NCBI GenBank assembly: GCA_016706685.1
Contig: JADJJE010000001.1
Coordinates: 124,001-188,000, forward strand
From: Sandaracinaceae bacterium
GTDB lineage: Bacteria > Myxococcota_A > Polyangia > Polyangiales > Houyiibacteriaceae
Length of the DNA: 64,000 nt
Direction of reading: 5' to 3'
Positions 44,501-52,627 of this stretch are shown one piece after another (the first letter of the stretch is position 1; the number at the start of each line of letters is the position of its first letter). The notes beneath the pieces are model-generated. The model saw only the letters and a list, made by a program, of their open reading frames with translations, ran no database searches and was not told the origin of the DNA. Position numbers and translations under genes: made by a program.

Positions 44501-45473
44501 AGTGCTTGCCCAGCCGCGCGCGGTTCGCGTCGGTGGGCGCCTTGGCCACCAGCCCGGTGAGGAGCGAAAGCGCATCGCCATGGTCGGGCGCGAGCGAGAG
44601 CGCCCGCTCCACGGCTTCGAGCGCGGGCTCGGTGTCCAGCCTGCGCGCCAGCTCCACCTCGAGGGAAGCCGCGGCGTCCAGGTCCGCGCGCTCCGCGTCG
44701 GTGCCCTTCTTGCGGCGTGAGCGCTGCACCAGCAGGGTCACGCGCTGCTCGATGAGCGACAGCTCGTCGGGCGCGAGCGCGCTCGCGATGCCCAGCGTGG
44801 CAATGGCGCCATCGAAGTCCGCGGGCTGGGCCGTCTGCGCCTCGATCAGGTCGCGCAGCACCTCGAGCTTGCGCGCCGGGCTGCGCGTGGTCTCCGCCGC
44901 CAGGGCCAGCAACGTTCGCACATCCGAGATGCGGCGTGCGGCGCGCGCGCGCTCCACCGCCTCGTCCAGCGTGCTCGAGAGCTCGGGGTCGAGGGCCACC
45001 GCCGCGCGATGGTGCTCGAACGAGCGGTCCAGCCGGCCGGGTACGGCGGCGTGCACGCGCGCGATCGCTAGCTCCACCTCGGCGCGCTCGGTGGCCGAGG
45101 CACCCACCTCTTGCAGGCGCTCCGCCCAGCGCGTCAGCTGCTCGAGGTTGCGGTGCAGGTCACGCCCATCGGTGGCCAGCCGCAGGAACCCACGCCCGGC
45201 CACGGTCTGGCGGGGGTCCAGCTCGAGCGCCTTCCAGTGGTCCCGCCCGGCACGCGGCAGCTCACCCATTGCCTCGCGCCGCTCCCCCGCTTCGGCCCAC
45301 GCGCGCGCCGCCTCGGCCGGGTCGGTGCACTTCTCGGCCCAGCGCTCGTGCAGCTCGGCCAGCTCGCGGCCGTCGGGCTCATTCGTGAGCGCGCTCACCA
45401 ACGCGCGGTAGGCTCGGGGATTGGTCGAGTCGGCAGCGAAGACCGCGCGCAGCTCGTCGAGGGTCGGTTCCAT
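41505..45473 (-). CDS. Very large TPR-repeat protein
   Basis: The 1322-residue product is almost wholly alpha-helical repeats of the TPR kind, with units such as ARAWAEAGERREAMGELPRA, AAMRAYARVRKLRAGDTESA and AADAYHRLVSLEPDNEPAKV spread from start to end. Its tail is Pro-rich and acidic (RPMPPPPPPSEEEPLDDDLL). No signal peptide, membrane segment or enzyme domain is seen. Ala, Leu, Glu and Arg dominate. TPR proteins are protein-interaction scaffolds; a cytoplasmic assembly role is inferred. ATG 45473 (MEPTLDELRAVFAADS) is preferred to 45491. The gene is divergent from the old-yellow-enzyme gene. Confidence 0.8.
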   Translation of the reverse strand: MEPTLDELRAVFAADSTNPRAYRALVSALTNEPDGRELAELHERWAEKCTDPAEAARAWAEAGERREAMGELPRAGRDHWKALELDPRQTVAGRGFLRLATDGRDLHRNLEQLTRWAERLQEVGASATERAEVELAIARVHAAVPGRLDRSFEHHRAAVALDPELSSTLDEAVERARAARRISDVRTLLALAAETTRSPARKLEVLRDLIEAQTAQPADFDGAIATLGIASALAPDELSLIEQRVTLLVQRSRRKKGTDAERADLDAAASLEVELARRLDTEPALEAVERALSLAPDHGDALSLLTGLVAKAPTDANRARLGKHLAARVRAAAEGASANARLVLAAWYEREGRAAEAYDTLAPLLVEAPRSEWLARGLTLALAAGRWADAARAAQRLHAGEAHAAHERVVLEDLLARCLAAPDLDAAEHVATRLLELVRDHAGALEGLSHVHAERGEHRALRSLLERRLGLTTDAEARRKLLRQLVDLADGPLADAELAADAFQKLAELDPRDRALRTELLERLGRVGRYRAIADVRRWEITSLETLAERKRALDALLLLSEEHPFDAAALAAALQAYRAADPTDVDARAALVKFLRGAGQLEEAAALVRESVRAAQDSESRQAALTELADIYDVGLRQDEPARAATLQILELAQFDEVAIERLERIALRSGRSDWLVEALEHRAKVVPDHELAEVSLRLGRLYDEPPGDPEAAMRAYARVRKLRAGDTESADALLRLYEAHSRPRELAALLHDLIDETAEPEARVALLLRRARLLGDVLGDADEAADCYREVRTLREDDEALAALLTHARSTDLHAELSELLATRLGQPTSPEEAIELGMERATLLLDHLGDPREAERELLAIREREPKFAPALARLGSLYLEEGNDEQLAEVTEAHLALMTHPVQRAALAKRLFGLYERAIPNAERALHAARHWAQAAPTELDALRALADLLDPKTDARERMKALDARADELTRLRAAGAGEDDAALRDEALVALEDSIVTSVEQLDDGGHAEARLVHAFELAHDEPADVDRFVHLAASLDAKLEDDRLRRAAATFLARKATAVERPDKERLFLAAADVFGALLEDARLAFEVMRRAIVECSDDEAILRALVDYGRAGGFEDDLDRVLAERFEASFDAKAARALQSERADLLYSRGKFSEAADAYHRLVSLEPDNEPAKVRHRECLVRAERYQDLLVTLGQALRRLGPDNVPARVELLRDVANTWEGGLNDRAEALDAWKAVLAAAPGDTEASAAVERLADARTRRTVAPRPSPVSSGSIPPPPPLAPVTSMRPMPPPPPPSEEEPLDDDLLEPIDPDDE

Positions 45474-45574
45474 CACCCCGAAGGGTATCACCGCTCATCA
45501 GCAGGATGCGCGGGTCCTATACGTGCTGACGAAGTGTGTGTAACGCTCTCCGCGCGCCCCCGAACGGAGAGCCC

Positions 45575-46816
45575 ATGCCCACCGACCCCCTCGCCCAGCC
45601 CCTTCGGCTGCCTTGCGGCCACCAGCTGCCCAACCGCCTCGGCAAGTCCGCCATGAGCGAGGCGCTGGGCACCGTGGACAACCGCGTCACCCCCAAGCTG
45701 GGGACGCTCTACGAGCGCTGGTCCCAGGGGGGCCTCGGGCTCTGCGTCACGGGTAACGTCATGGTAGACCGGCGTGCCCTGGGCGAGCCGCACAACGTGG
45801 CCCTCGAGGACGACCGAGACCTCGACGCCTTCCGCACCTGGGCAAAGCAGGGCACGAGCGCCGGCACGTCGCTGTTCATGCAGCTCAACCACCCGGGCAA
45901 GCAGGCCCCGAAGGGGCTCAACCGCGAGACGGTGTCCCCCTCGGCGGTGCCCTTCGACCCGTCCATGAGCTCGTACTTCGGCACCCCGCGCGAACTGACG
46001 GGCGCCGAAATCGAAGACATCGTTCTGCGCTTCGGCCGCGCCGCGGGTCTCGCCAAGCAGGCGGGCTTCAGCGGCGTGCAGATCCACGGCGCGCACGGCT
46101 ACCTGGTCAGCCAGTTCCTGTCGCCCCACCACAACCGCCGCGAAGACGAGTGGGGTGGCACGCCCGAGAAGCGCCGCCGCTTCGCGCTCGAGGTGTACCG
46201 CGCCATCCGCGCCGCCGTGGGGCCCGCGTTCCCGGTCTCCATCAAGCTCAACTCGGCGGACTTCCAGCGCGGTGGCTTCACCGAAGAGGAGTCGCTCGCC
46301 ACCATCGTGGCGCTCGCGGAGGCAGGCATCGATCTCGTGGAGATCTCGGGGGGCACCTACGAGGCCCCCGCCATGACCGGCATGACCGAGAAGAAGGCCA
46401 GCACCGTGGCCCGCGAGGCCTACTTCCTGGACTTCGCCGAGAAGGTGCGCGCCGCTGTGTCGGTGCCGCTCATGGTCACCGGCGGCTTCCGAAGTGGCTC
46501 TGCGATGCGAGCTGCGCTCCAGGGTGGCGCCATGGACGTGGTGGGGCTCGCGCGCCTGGTGGCCATCGAGCCCGACGTGGCCGCGCGTCTCCTCCGTGGC
46601 GAAGAGCCCCGACAGCACGTCACGCCCATCACCACCGGCATCGGCATGGTGGACCGCATGGCGCTCATGGAGGTGGCCTGGTACTCGCGCCAGCTGCGCC
46701 GCCTGGGCTCGGGGCACGAACCCAAGCCCAACGAGTCGGGCTTGGTGGCGTTCCTGGGCAACGTGGTGGAGGGCGGCTGGAAGACCATGACCACCCGCAT
46801 GCGCGCCTCCTCCTGA
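45575..46816 (+). CDS. NADH:flavin oxidoreductase / old yellow enzyme family protein
   Basis: The 413-residue FMN TIM-barrel enzyme has the family's order of motifs: RLGKSAMSEALG at the start, MQLNHPGKQ, then GFSGVQIHGAHGYLVSQFLSPHHNRREDEWGG, IKLNSADFQRGG, LVEISGGTYE, VMVTGGFR-like PLMVTGGFRSG, and MDVVGLARLVAIEPD. Members reduce activated alkenes or dienoyl-CoA, or oxidise amines, using NAD(P)H. No iron-sulfur extension is present, so it is an OYE-type rather than a dienoyl-CoA reductase. ATG 45575 has ACGGAGA about six bases upstream. The gene's partner is not evident. Confidence 0.9.
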   Translation: MPTDPLAQPLRLPCGHQLPNRLGKSAMSEALGTVDNRVTPKLGTLYERWSQGGLGLCVTGNVMVDRRALGEPHNVALEDDRDLDAFRTWAKQGTSAGTSLFMQLNHPGKQAPKGLNRETVSPSAVPFDPSMSSYFGTPRELTGAEIEDIVLRFGRAAGLAKQAGFSGVQIHGAHGYLVSQFLSPHHNRREDEWGGTPEKRRRFALEVYRAIRAAVGPAFPVSIKLNSADFQRGGFTEEESLATIVALAEAGIDLVEISGGTYEAPAMTGMTEKKASTVAREAYFLDFAEKVRAAVSVPLMVTGGFRSGSAMRAALQGGAMDVVGLARLVAIEPDVAARLLRGEEPRQHVTPITTGIGMVDRMALMEVAWYSRQLRRLGSGHEPKPNESGLVAFLGNVVEGGWKTMTTRMRASS

Positions 46817-46822
46817 CCTGGA

Positions 46823-46852
46823 GTGAGACGGGGCTCTACAGCCCCGCCTCAC
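46823..46852. terminator. Bidirectional hairpin between convergent genes
   Basis: GTGAGACGGGGCT (46823-46835) pairs with AGCCCCGCCTCAC (46840-46852) over 12 base pairs with one A/C mismatch and a CTAC loop. It lies in the 45-nt gap between the stop codons of the old-yellow-enzyme gene and the Cys-rich lipoprotein gene. No T-run follows on either strand, so it is a hairpin of uncertain efficiency. Confidence 0.55.
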
Positions 46853-46861
46853 CCTCGCGCA

Positions 46862-48604
46862 TCACACTCCGTCGCAGATGGCAGCGCCCGGATTGGGCGA
46901 GGCGTCGCACATCTGGCGGCCCCAACGGATGTTGCATGCACCGCGGCACTCGCTGCCGCGTGAGCAGCTCTCTCCTGGCGCGCGGTACGTGGTGCACACG
47001 GGCTCGTCGAGGTCCGTGTCGCAGAACGCCACGTTCGGGTCGCAGGGCAGGTCGTCGAACGCAGCGCAGCTCGCGCCCGCTGCAGCGCCCGTCTGGCACG
47101 TGCCCTCGAAGCACACGCCCGACTCACAGAACGCGGACGAGTTGCACGCGGTGTCGTTGGCGAGTGGAGGCGTGCGGCAGGTCCACGTGTCCTCCGCCGT
47201 GTTGCAGAACCTCGAGGCGCAGTCGAAGGAGCTGTCGCAGCCGCTGCCGTCGACCAGCGGCGGCGATGCGCAAACACCCGCGACGCACGCGTCAGACGCG
47301 CACTGGTGGTCGCCGATGCAGGCCGCCCCGTCGGCGCGATAAGCAACGCAGTAGTAGTCCGCTTGAGCCTCGTCGTACGCGCAGTACCCGGTGGTGCACT
47401 GGGCGGTTTGGCCGCTGCTGCAGGCAGCTCCGTTCGCGACGGTCGCGGTGCACACGCCCGTGCAGAACCCGCTCGTACACTCCTTATTGGAATCGCAGGT
47501 GGCGGCGATGGCGCGCGGCGCGATGCACTGATACTCGAGCGCCACCGCATTGTAGGCGCACACGTCGCTCGCGCACTCGGCGTCTCCGTCGCACGGGTCT
47601 CCGTTGGGGAGCTTCGCTCGGCAGAACGACTGATCGGTGTCCACGTCGTAGACACAGCGCAGCGTCGCCTGACAGTCGTCCTGTTCTGCGCACCGCGTGC
47701 CTGCTGTACGGGGCTGGTCACAGACACCGGCGCCCTCGCCCGCCTCGACACAGACGAGACCGGTGTCCTCGCCACATGCCACGTCGCTGAAGCACGAGGA
47801 GCCGCGCTCGCAGAGGGCAACACAGGTGGACGTCAGAATGGAGCAGGTGAGACCCTCTTCGCAGCGAATGAGGAGCAGATCCTCCTCCGGGTTCTCGAGG
47901 GTGTCGTCCGAGTACTGACACGCATCGCCGAGCCCCGCGGGAACTTTGCAGGTGCCGTCGAGGTAGCTGCAGTAGAGGTCGGCAGCGCACTCGCTGTCGC
48001 TGAAGCACGTCTCGCCCTCGATCTGCGGCGCGGCGCATGCGCCTTCCTCGCCCAGCGAAGACGAGTCCGTCAGGCAGACCATGTCGTCCCGACACTCGAA
48101 CGAAGAAGTAGCCCCAGAGCAGGCGCCTCCCTCGCGAACACGACCTTCCACGATGAGATCGACGTCGCACGGCGACTCCTCGACCGCGGGCGGATCGCAG
48201 ACGTCTTCGTCAATCATGGGGCTGGGCACGCTGCACTCCTGCTGCTCCATCCAGTCGATGCACGCGTCGAACGCCGCGCGGTTCAAGTGAACACGCCCAT
48301 CCCGCAACGCGCGATCGAGCGCGGCGAGGTTGGGAAGGTACACGCGCGCGGACGGCCCGAACCCAAACGACGGCTCTGTATCCAGCGCGGCGGAGTCGAC
48401 CATACGGTCCGCGCAGTCGCCTTCGCCCACGAAGGGCCCAAGGTAGTACGCGCGCTCGCCCGCGCTGCAGCAGCGCGCGCCGAAGTCGCACACCGCCTGG
48501 GCGATCTCTCGCGCCCGCGGCTCCGAGAGCTGCGTCGATGTGGAGCACCCCATGACCAATTGGAGCCCCATGGCTCCCAGAACCAAGACACTTCTTACCT
48601 GCAT
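46862..48604 (-). CDS. Cys-rich secreted lipoprotein with Dickkopf-like repeats
   Basis: The 580-residue protein starts MQVRSVLVLGAMGLQLVMGC, a lipoprotein signal, with GGAGG seven bases before the ATG. After an alpha/beta region (residues about 25-120) with DFGARCCSAGERAY, it has many Cys-rich units of the form GxxCxxxxxCxxxxxC (ETCFSDSECAADLYCS, DPCDGDAECASDVCA, TRCAEQDDCQATLRC). These are typical of the abundant Dickkopf-like lipoproteins of Polyangia. Disulfide-stabilised extracellular modules are expected; their function is unknown, although roles in adhesion or binding are often suggested. It is convergent with the OYE gene. Confidence 0.82.
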   Translation of the reverse strand: MQVRSVLVLGAMGLQLVMGCSTSTQLSEPRAREIAQAVCDFGARCCSAGERAYYLGPFVGEGDCADRMVDSAALDTEPSFGFGPSARVYLPNLAALDRALRDGRVHLNRAAFDACIDWMEQQECSVPSPMIDEDVCDPPAVEESPCDVDLIVEGRVREGGACSGATSSFECRDDMVCLTDSSSLGEEGACAAPQIEGETCFSDSECAADLYCSYLDGTCKVPAGLGDACQYSDDTLENPEEDLLLIRCEEGLTCSILTSTCVALCERGSSCFSDVACGEDTGLVCVEAGEGAGVCDQPRTAGTRCAEQDDCQATLRCVYDVDTDQSFCRAKLPNGDPCDGDAECASDVCAYNAVALEYQCIAPRAIAATCDSNKECTSGFCTGVCTATVANGAACSSGQTAQCTTGYCAYDEAQADYYCVAYRADGAACIGDHQCASDACVAGVCASPPLVDGSGCDSSFDCASRFCNTAEDTWTCRTPPLANDTACNSSAFCESGVCFEGTCQTGAAAGASCAAFDDLPCDPNVAFCDTDLDEPVCTTYRAPGESCSRGSECRGACNIRWGRQMCDASPNPGAAICDGV

Positions 48605-48772
48605 CACCCAACCTCCAAGTTTTCCCCACGCGGACGAGGCGGGCCCCCCAAGTGACGCGACCACCCCAACCGCTGTGACGGCCAGCGTTGAAGCAGGTCT
48701 TTCTGTGGCGGTCAAGTCACGCTTCGCGGTCGGCGCGGTGGACAATGACAGGCTCGTCCTTACTACTGGCCG

Positions 48773-49423
48773 ATGACCAAGCTCACGAAGCGCATCCTGG
48801 TGGGGCTCGGCACGGCCGCGTTGGCAGGCGGCACAGCGTTTCAGCTGCAGCGGCTGTTCACGGCCGGCCCGCCCTACGAGACTCTCTGGGAACACGACGA
48901 ACTCGAGGTGCGCCGCTACGGCCCGCGAATCGTGGCCCGCACCCGGCTCGAAGGAACCGACGATGAGGCCAAGAACCAGGGCTTCCGGCGGCTGGCGGGC
49001 TACATCTTCGGCGGGAACGGTGGCGGCCAGCGCATCGCCATGACCACCCCCGTCACCACCGAGCCCACATCGGCGCGGATCGCGATGACCACCCCGGTGG
49101 AGACGGCCTCGACCGGGGGCGAAGCCTCCATGGCGTTCACGATGCCGGCCGAGTGGGCGCTCGCGGACCTACCGCGCCCGAACGACAGCAGGGTCGTGCT
49201 GGAAGAGGCCCCGGCGCGCCTCGTGGCGGTCTTCCGCTTTCGCGGTCGTCCGTCGCCTGCGGAGTTCGAGGCGAAGCAGGCCAACTTGCTCCGCGCGGTC
49301 GAAGCTGCGGGCATGCAGGCCGCCGGGCCGGCGTACACGGCCCAGTATGACCCACCGTGGGTGCTCCCGGTCTTGCGGAGGAACGAGGTCATGGTGCCCG
49401 TCGAGGCTCTGCCCAGCCCGTAG
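48773..49423 (+). CDS. SOUL-family heme-binding-like protein
   Basis: The 216-residue product contains the SOUL/HBP domain: YETLWEHDELEVRRYGPRIVARTRLEG, FRRLAGYIFGGNGGGQRIAMTTPV, SMAFTMPAEW and PSPAEFEAKQANLLRAVEAAG, in the canonical order. The N-terminus (KRILVGLGTAALAGGTAFQL) is hydrophobic and may be a signal or anchor. Eukaryotic members bind heme or related tetrapyrroles; bacterial function is not established. An Ala-rich hydrophobic start and the divergent position from the Cys-rich lipoprotein suggest an envelope protein. A start at ATG 48773 agrees with the family's length. Confidence 0.9.
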   Translation: MTKLTKRILVGLGTAALAGGTAFQLQRLFTAGPPYETLWEHDELEVRRYGPRIVARTRLEGTDDEAKNQGFRRLAGYIFGGNGGGQRIAMTTPVTTEPTSARIAMTTPVETASTGGEASMAFTMPAEWALADLPRPNDSRVVLEEAPARLVAVFRFRGRPSPAEFEAKQANLLRAVEAAGMQAAGPAYTAQYDPPWVLPVLRRNEVMVPVEALPSP

Positions 49424-49591
49424 GGGCAGTCGGACCTCACCCAGCAAGGCATGGAAGCCGAGGAAACGCTGCGATGTGGTGCCGTGCCAAACAGTCCGGA
49501 GAGGGCCTCGATGTTCAGCAGCCGATCACCGCGACCGGGGGTGCAGGTACAGACTGTGGGGCGCCCGTAAATCCGTGCTAGAGCTGCACGC

Positions 49592-50722
49592 ATGAATCGG
49601 GGAACCCATCTTGCAGCGCTCGCCTTCTCTCTCTTGGTCGCCGGCTGCGGTGGTGGTGACGAACCGCTGTGCACACCGGGCGCGTCCGTGGCGTGCGTGG
49701 GCACCGGAGGGTGCGCCGGAGGCCAGGTCTGCAACGCGGATGGGACCGGCTTCGGCGCGTGCTCGTGCGGTCCCGGACCCGACGGTGGCACGAACGACAG
49801 CGGGATGAACGACAGCGGCACCACCGACCATGGCACCAACGAAGACGCGGCCGTCGGGCCCTGCGACCTGGTCGCACAGTCCGGCTGCGGGAACGGCCAG
49901 CGCTGCACCTGGGTGCGCGACGACCTCGGGGGCGGTGGTGCAGAGTGCGCGAGCGCTGGCACGATTCCGGCTCTCGGCGAGTGTGTCGCATCGGAATCCG
50001 GCGAGGTGGACGACTGCGTCGCAGGCCACGCCTGCGTCGCAGGCCTGTGTCACCGCCTCTGCTCGACGGTCGCTGGCTGCGGCGCGAACTTCGCCTGCAC
50101 CACCTACGCGGACTTCGTCGACGATGGAACGACCGGGGTGTGCTCGCCGCTCTGTGACCCCGTGAGTCAGACGCGGCTGAGCGATGACGCGCCCGCGTGT
50201 GGATCGTCCAACGTGAGCTCCCCCACGATCGGGTGCTACGGGCCCTTCTCTGGCCCGTTCACCTGCAACCGCATGGCCGACGGCGCCGGCGCGCTCACCC
50301 ACGGGACGACTCCCCTTGGGCCGCCCAGCGGCGGGGCGTTCCGGAATGGATGCGCTCCCGGCTACTTGGCCGTCCCCACGGCCAATGGCTTGCGCTGCCG
50401 CGCGTTCTGCACACCGGCAGAGACCACCATGGGCAACGACGCCCAGCGGCAGGGCGTGGCCCCCCACACGTGCTCTGCACGCGGCGCGACCGCGGCGACA
50501 GAAGAGTGTCGCTTCGCGCCGTTCCTCTTGGGGAACCCAACCCCAGCGACGCCGGGTGTCGGCCTCTGCATCGACCCCACGCAGCACTCGTACGACCACG
50601 ACGCGAACCCGCAGACCGGCTCCGTTGCATGGCCGAGCTGCTCGACGCTGACCTCCAGCGACGGTGACGGCAACCAGGTCTCCGACCACATCGACTGGGG
50701 CTGCGGACAGCTCATCCCGTGA
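49592..50722 (+). CDS. Cys-rich lipoprotein
   Basis: The 376-residue product opens with a lipoprotein signal (MNRGTHLAALAFSLLVAGC). A Cys- and Gly-rich segment follows (LCTPGASVACVGTGGCAGGQV), then an Asp/Asn/Ser/Gly linker (DGGTNDSGMNDSGTTDHG). Further modules have paired cysteines (VAQSGCGNGQRCTW, HACVAGLCHRLC, TVAGCGANFACTT). It is an envelope protein of the same general kind as the Dickkopf-like lipoprotein at 46862. No enzyme motif is recognised. The gene is convergent with the AlkD-like gene. Confidence 0.78.
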   Translation: MNRGTHLAALAFSLLVAGCGGGDEPLCTPGASVACVGTGGCAGGQVCNADGTGFGACSCGPGPDGGTNDSGMNDSGTTDHGTNEDAAVGPCDLVAQSGCGNGQRCTWVRDDLGGGGAECASAGTIPALGECVASESGEVDDCVAGHACVAGLCHRLCSTVAGCGANFACTTYADFVDDGTTGVCSPLCDPVSQTRLSDDAPACGSSNVSSPTIGCYGPFSGPFTCNRMADGAGALTHGTTPLGPPSGGAFRNGCAPGYLAVPTANGLRCRAFCTPAETTMGNDAQRQGVAPHTCSARGATAATEECRFAPFLLGNPTPATPGVGLCIDPTQHSYDHDANPQTGSVAWPSCSTLTSSDGDGNQVSDHIDWGCGQLIP

Positions 50723-50820
50723 CGCTCCGCGAGCGCCCTGGCACGCCTGAAGGGTCCCGCTTTCGACTTCCGCGGTGCCCTTCCGAGTCTTGATCTCGGC
50801 GTCCCGGCGGCGGCGCCGAG

Positions 50821-51552
50821 TCACCGGTGCTGGAGCCGCGCGATGGTCTTCTCGGAGCGGAGTTCACGGAGCGCGTCGGACGCCACCCAGCGAGCAGCGC
50901 GCGCTCCGCGGTCGCCACCGCGCTCTCCTCCCGCGCGCTCGTTCGCCTCGGCGAGAATGGTCTCTGCGCACTCGGTGGCCGCCACATGGAGGGCGAGATT
51001 GCGCTTGCCGATGTTACGCAGCGCCCAGTTGACGGCCTTCTTGACGAAGTTGCGATCGTCCCAGGCGCCGCGTTGGATGAGCGGGAGCAGCTTCAAGAAC
51101 GCCGCGTCGCTCGTGGCCTCGTCGTGGACGGCGAGACCCGCCATCAGGGCGAAGCCACCGCGCTTCACCCACTCGGCATCTCGCACCGCCCACTCGTGGG
51201 CCTTGGGCCAGGCGTGCTTGGTCCGATCGAAGAGGCTCGTGGTGGCCTGATCGCAGATGTCCCACGAATCGAAGTCGCCCGCCCACAGCTCAACTTGCTC
51301 GGCGGTGACTGCGGCCGGATCATCCACGAAGCAGGCCAGCAGTCGAGCCTCGTGGTTGCCAGTCGCCCAGAGTCCGCGGGCCAGATCGTGGTCCTTGCCG
51401 AGGCGCTTGGCGACCTTTCGCAGCTCACGGACCGACACACCGAAAGCGTTGTCCACGTTGATGCCGTAGCGGGCCATGCCGGCGCGGTCTTCTTCGCTAC
51501 CGAGGGAACGCAGCTCGGCGAGGAGGGCCTCTATCCGCTTCTTGGTGCTCAT
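50821..51552 (-). CDS. DNA-alkylation repair (AlkD-like) HEAT-repeat protein
   Basis: The 243-residue product consists of ALK-type HEAT helices and matches the AlkD/AlkC family region: MARYGINVDNAFGVSVRELRKVAKRLG, LWATGNHEARLLACFVDD, DSWDICDQATTSLFDRT, WVKRGGFALMAGLAVHD and NFVKKAVNWALRNIGKRN. AlkD removes positively charged methylated purines without flipping the base. The Trp and Asp residues in DSWDICD and the WAKRG-like RDAEWVKRG motif fit the DNA-lesion face. ATG 51552 is chosen; the longer frame to 51636 adds low-complexity residues. A role in alkylation repair is inferred. Confidence 0.85.
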   Translation of the reverse strand: MSTKKRIEALLAELRSLGSEEDRAGMARYGINVDNAFGVSVRELRKVAKRLGKDHDLARGLWATGNHEARLLACFVDDPAAVTAEQVELWAGDFDSWDICDQATTSLFDRTKHAWPKAHEWAVRDAEWVKRGGFALMAGLAVHDEATSDAAFLKLLPLIQRGAWDDRNFVKKAVNWALRNIGKRNLALHVAATECAETILAEANERAGGERGGDRGARAARWVASDALRELRSEKTIARLQHR

Positions 51553-51678
51553 GCTCGATCCGAGCCGCCTGTGCCGCCGGAGCCCAGGGCGTGGATGCCA
51601 GCCTAGCAGGGTGCCCTCGAGCTCGCTCCCGGCCACGTCCGCTTGCCAGAGCCGCCCTTCCCCGCGTACGGTGCCCGT

Positions 51679-52623
51679 GTGTCACTGCTTCAACTTGAGA
51701 ACGTCGAGAAGCGCTACGGCGAGCTGCGCGCCCTGAAGGGCCTGAACCTCACGCTGGAGCCCGGCCGCATCGGCTTGTTGGGCCCCAACGGCGCGGGCAA
51801 GAGCACGTTCCTGAAGACCCTGCTGGGGTTGCTGCAGCCGTCGCACGGCTCGGTCCGCGTTCTCGGCATGGACCCGTCGCGTGAAGAGCTGAAGCTGCGC
51901 GCCCTGATTGGCTACATGCCCGAGGGCGACGCCGTGTTCCCCGAGATGAACGCGCTGCACTACACGGTGCTGGCCGGTGAGCTGTGCGGGCTGCCGCACG
52001 CCGAAGCCACCGGGCGTGCGCACCAGATCCTGCACTACGTGGGCCTGGGCGAGGCGCGCTACCGTCCGTTGGGCTCGTTCTCCACCGGCATGAAGCAGCG
52101 CGCGCGCTTGGCGCAGGCGCTGGTGGGTGACCCCAAGCTGCTGCTGCTGGACGAGCCCACCAGCGGCCTCGACCCGCGCGGCCGCGACGAGATGCTGGCG
52201 CTCATCCTGGACATCCCGCAGCGCACGGGCGCGAGCGTCATCCTGTCCACGCACATCCTCCCCGACGTGGAGAAGACCTGCGATCAGGTGGTGGTCATGT
52301 CGCAGGGCGAGGTGCTGTTCGCGGGCGAGCTGGCCGAGCTGCTGCGCACGGACCACAGCGTGTACGAGGTGCGCGTGAAGGGCGACCCCGACGTGGTGCG
52401 CCGCGCGCTCGAGATGGAGCGCTGCGTGGTGCAACGAGACGGCGCGGCCCTGCGCGTGCGGCTGCCCGAGGGCGTGGGCACGGACGCCATCCTGCGCGCC
52501 GCGCGCGAGGCCAAGCAGCCGGTGCGGCACATGGCGCCCTTCAAGATGACCCTCGAGCGCGCGTTCCTCGAGACGCTGGCCAAGCGCGAAGACGCCGACG
52601 CAGACGCCGCCGCGGCCGAGTGA
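51679..52623 (+). CDS. ABC transporter ATP-binding protein (orphan)
   Basis: The 314-residue ATPase has Walker A GPNGAGKST, Q-loop region LIGYMPEGDAVFPEM, signature LGSFSTGMKQRARLAQAL (STG instead of LSGGQ), Walker B KLLLLDEPTSGLDP, and the H-loop ILSTHILPDVEKT. The C-terminal ~90 residues (YEVRVKGDPDVVRRALEMERC) resemble the regulatory extension of ABC-2-type subunits. The usual membrane partner is not found next to it. GTG 51679 is taken over an upstream TTG; no good ribosome site was seen. The zinc-ribbon membrane protein gene starts 4 nt downstream. Confidence 0.88.
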   Translation: MSLLQLENVEKRYGELRALKGLNLTLEPGRIGLLGPNGAGKSTFLKTLLGLLQPSHGSVRVLGMDPSREELKLRALIGYMPEGDAVFPEMNALHYTVLAGELCGLPHAEATGRAHQILHYVGLGEARYRPLGSFSTGMKQRARLAQALVGDPKLLLLDEPTSGLDPRGRDEMLALILDIPQRTGASVILSTHILPDVEKTCDQVVVMSQGEVLFAGELAELLRTDHSVYEVRVKGDPDVVRRALEMERCVVQRDGAALRVRLPEGVGTDAILRAAREAKQPVRHMAPFKMTLERAFLETLAKREDADADAAAAE

Positions 52624-52627
52624 CGCG

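Noticed and set aside
50795..50820. CTCGGCG...CGCCGAG inverted repeat after the AlkD-like gene as a terminator
   Set aside because: The stem is only seven pairs with a 12-nt loop and no T-run; support is too weak to list as a feature.
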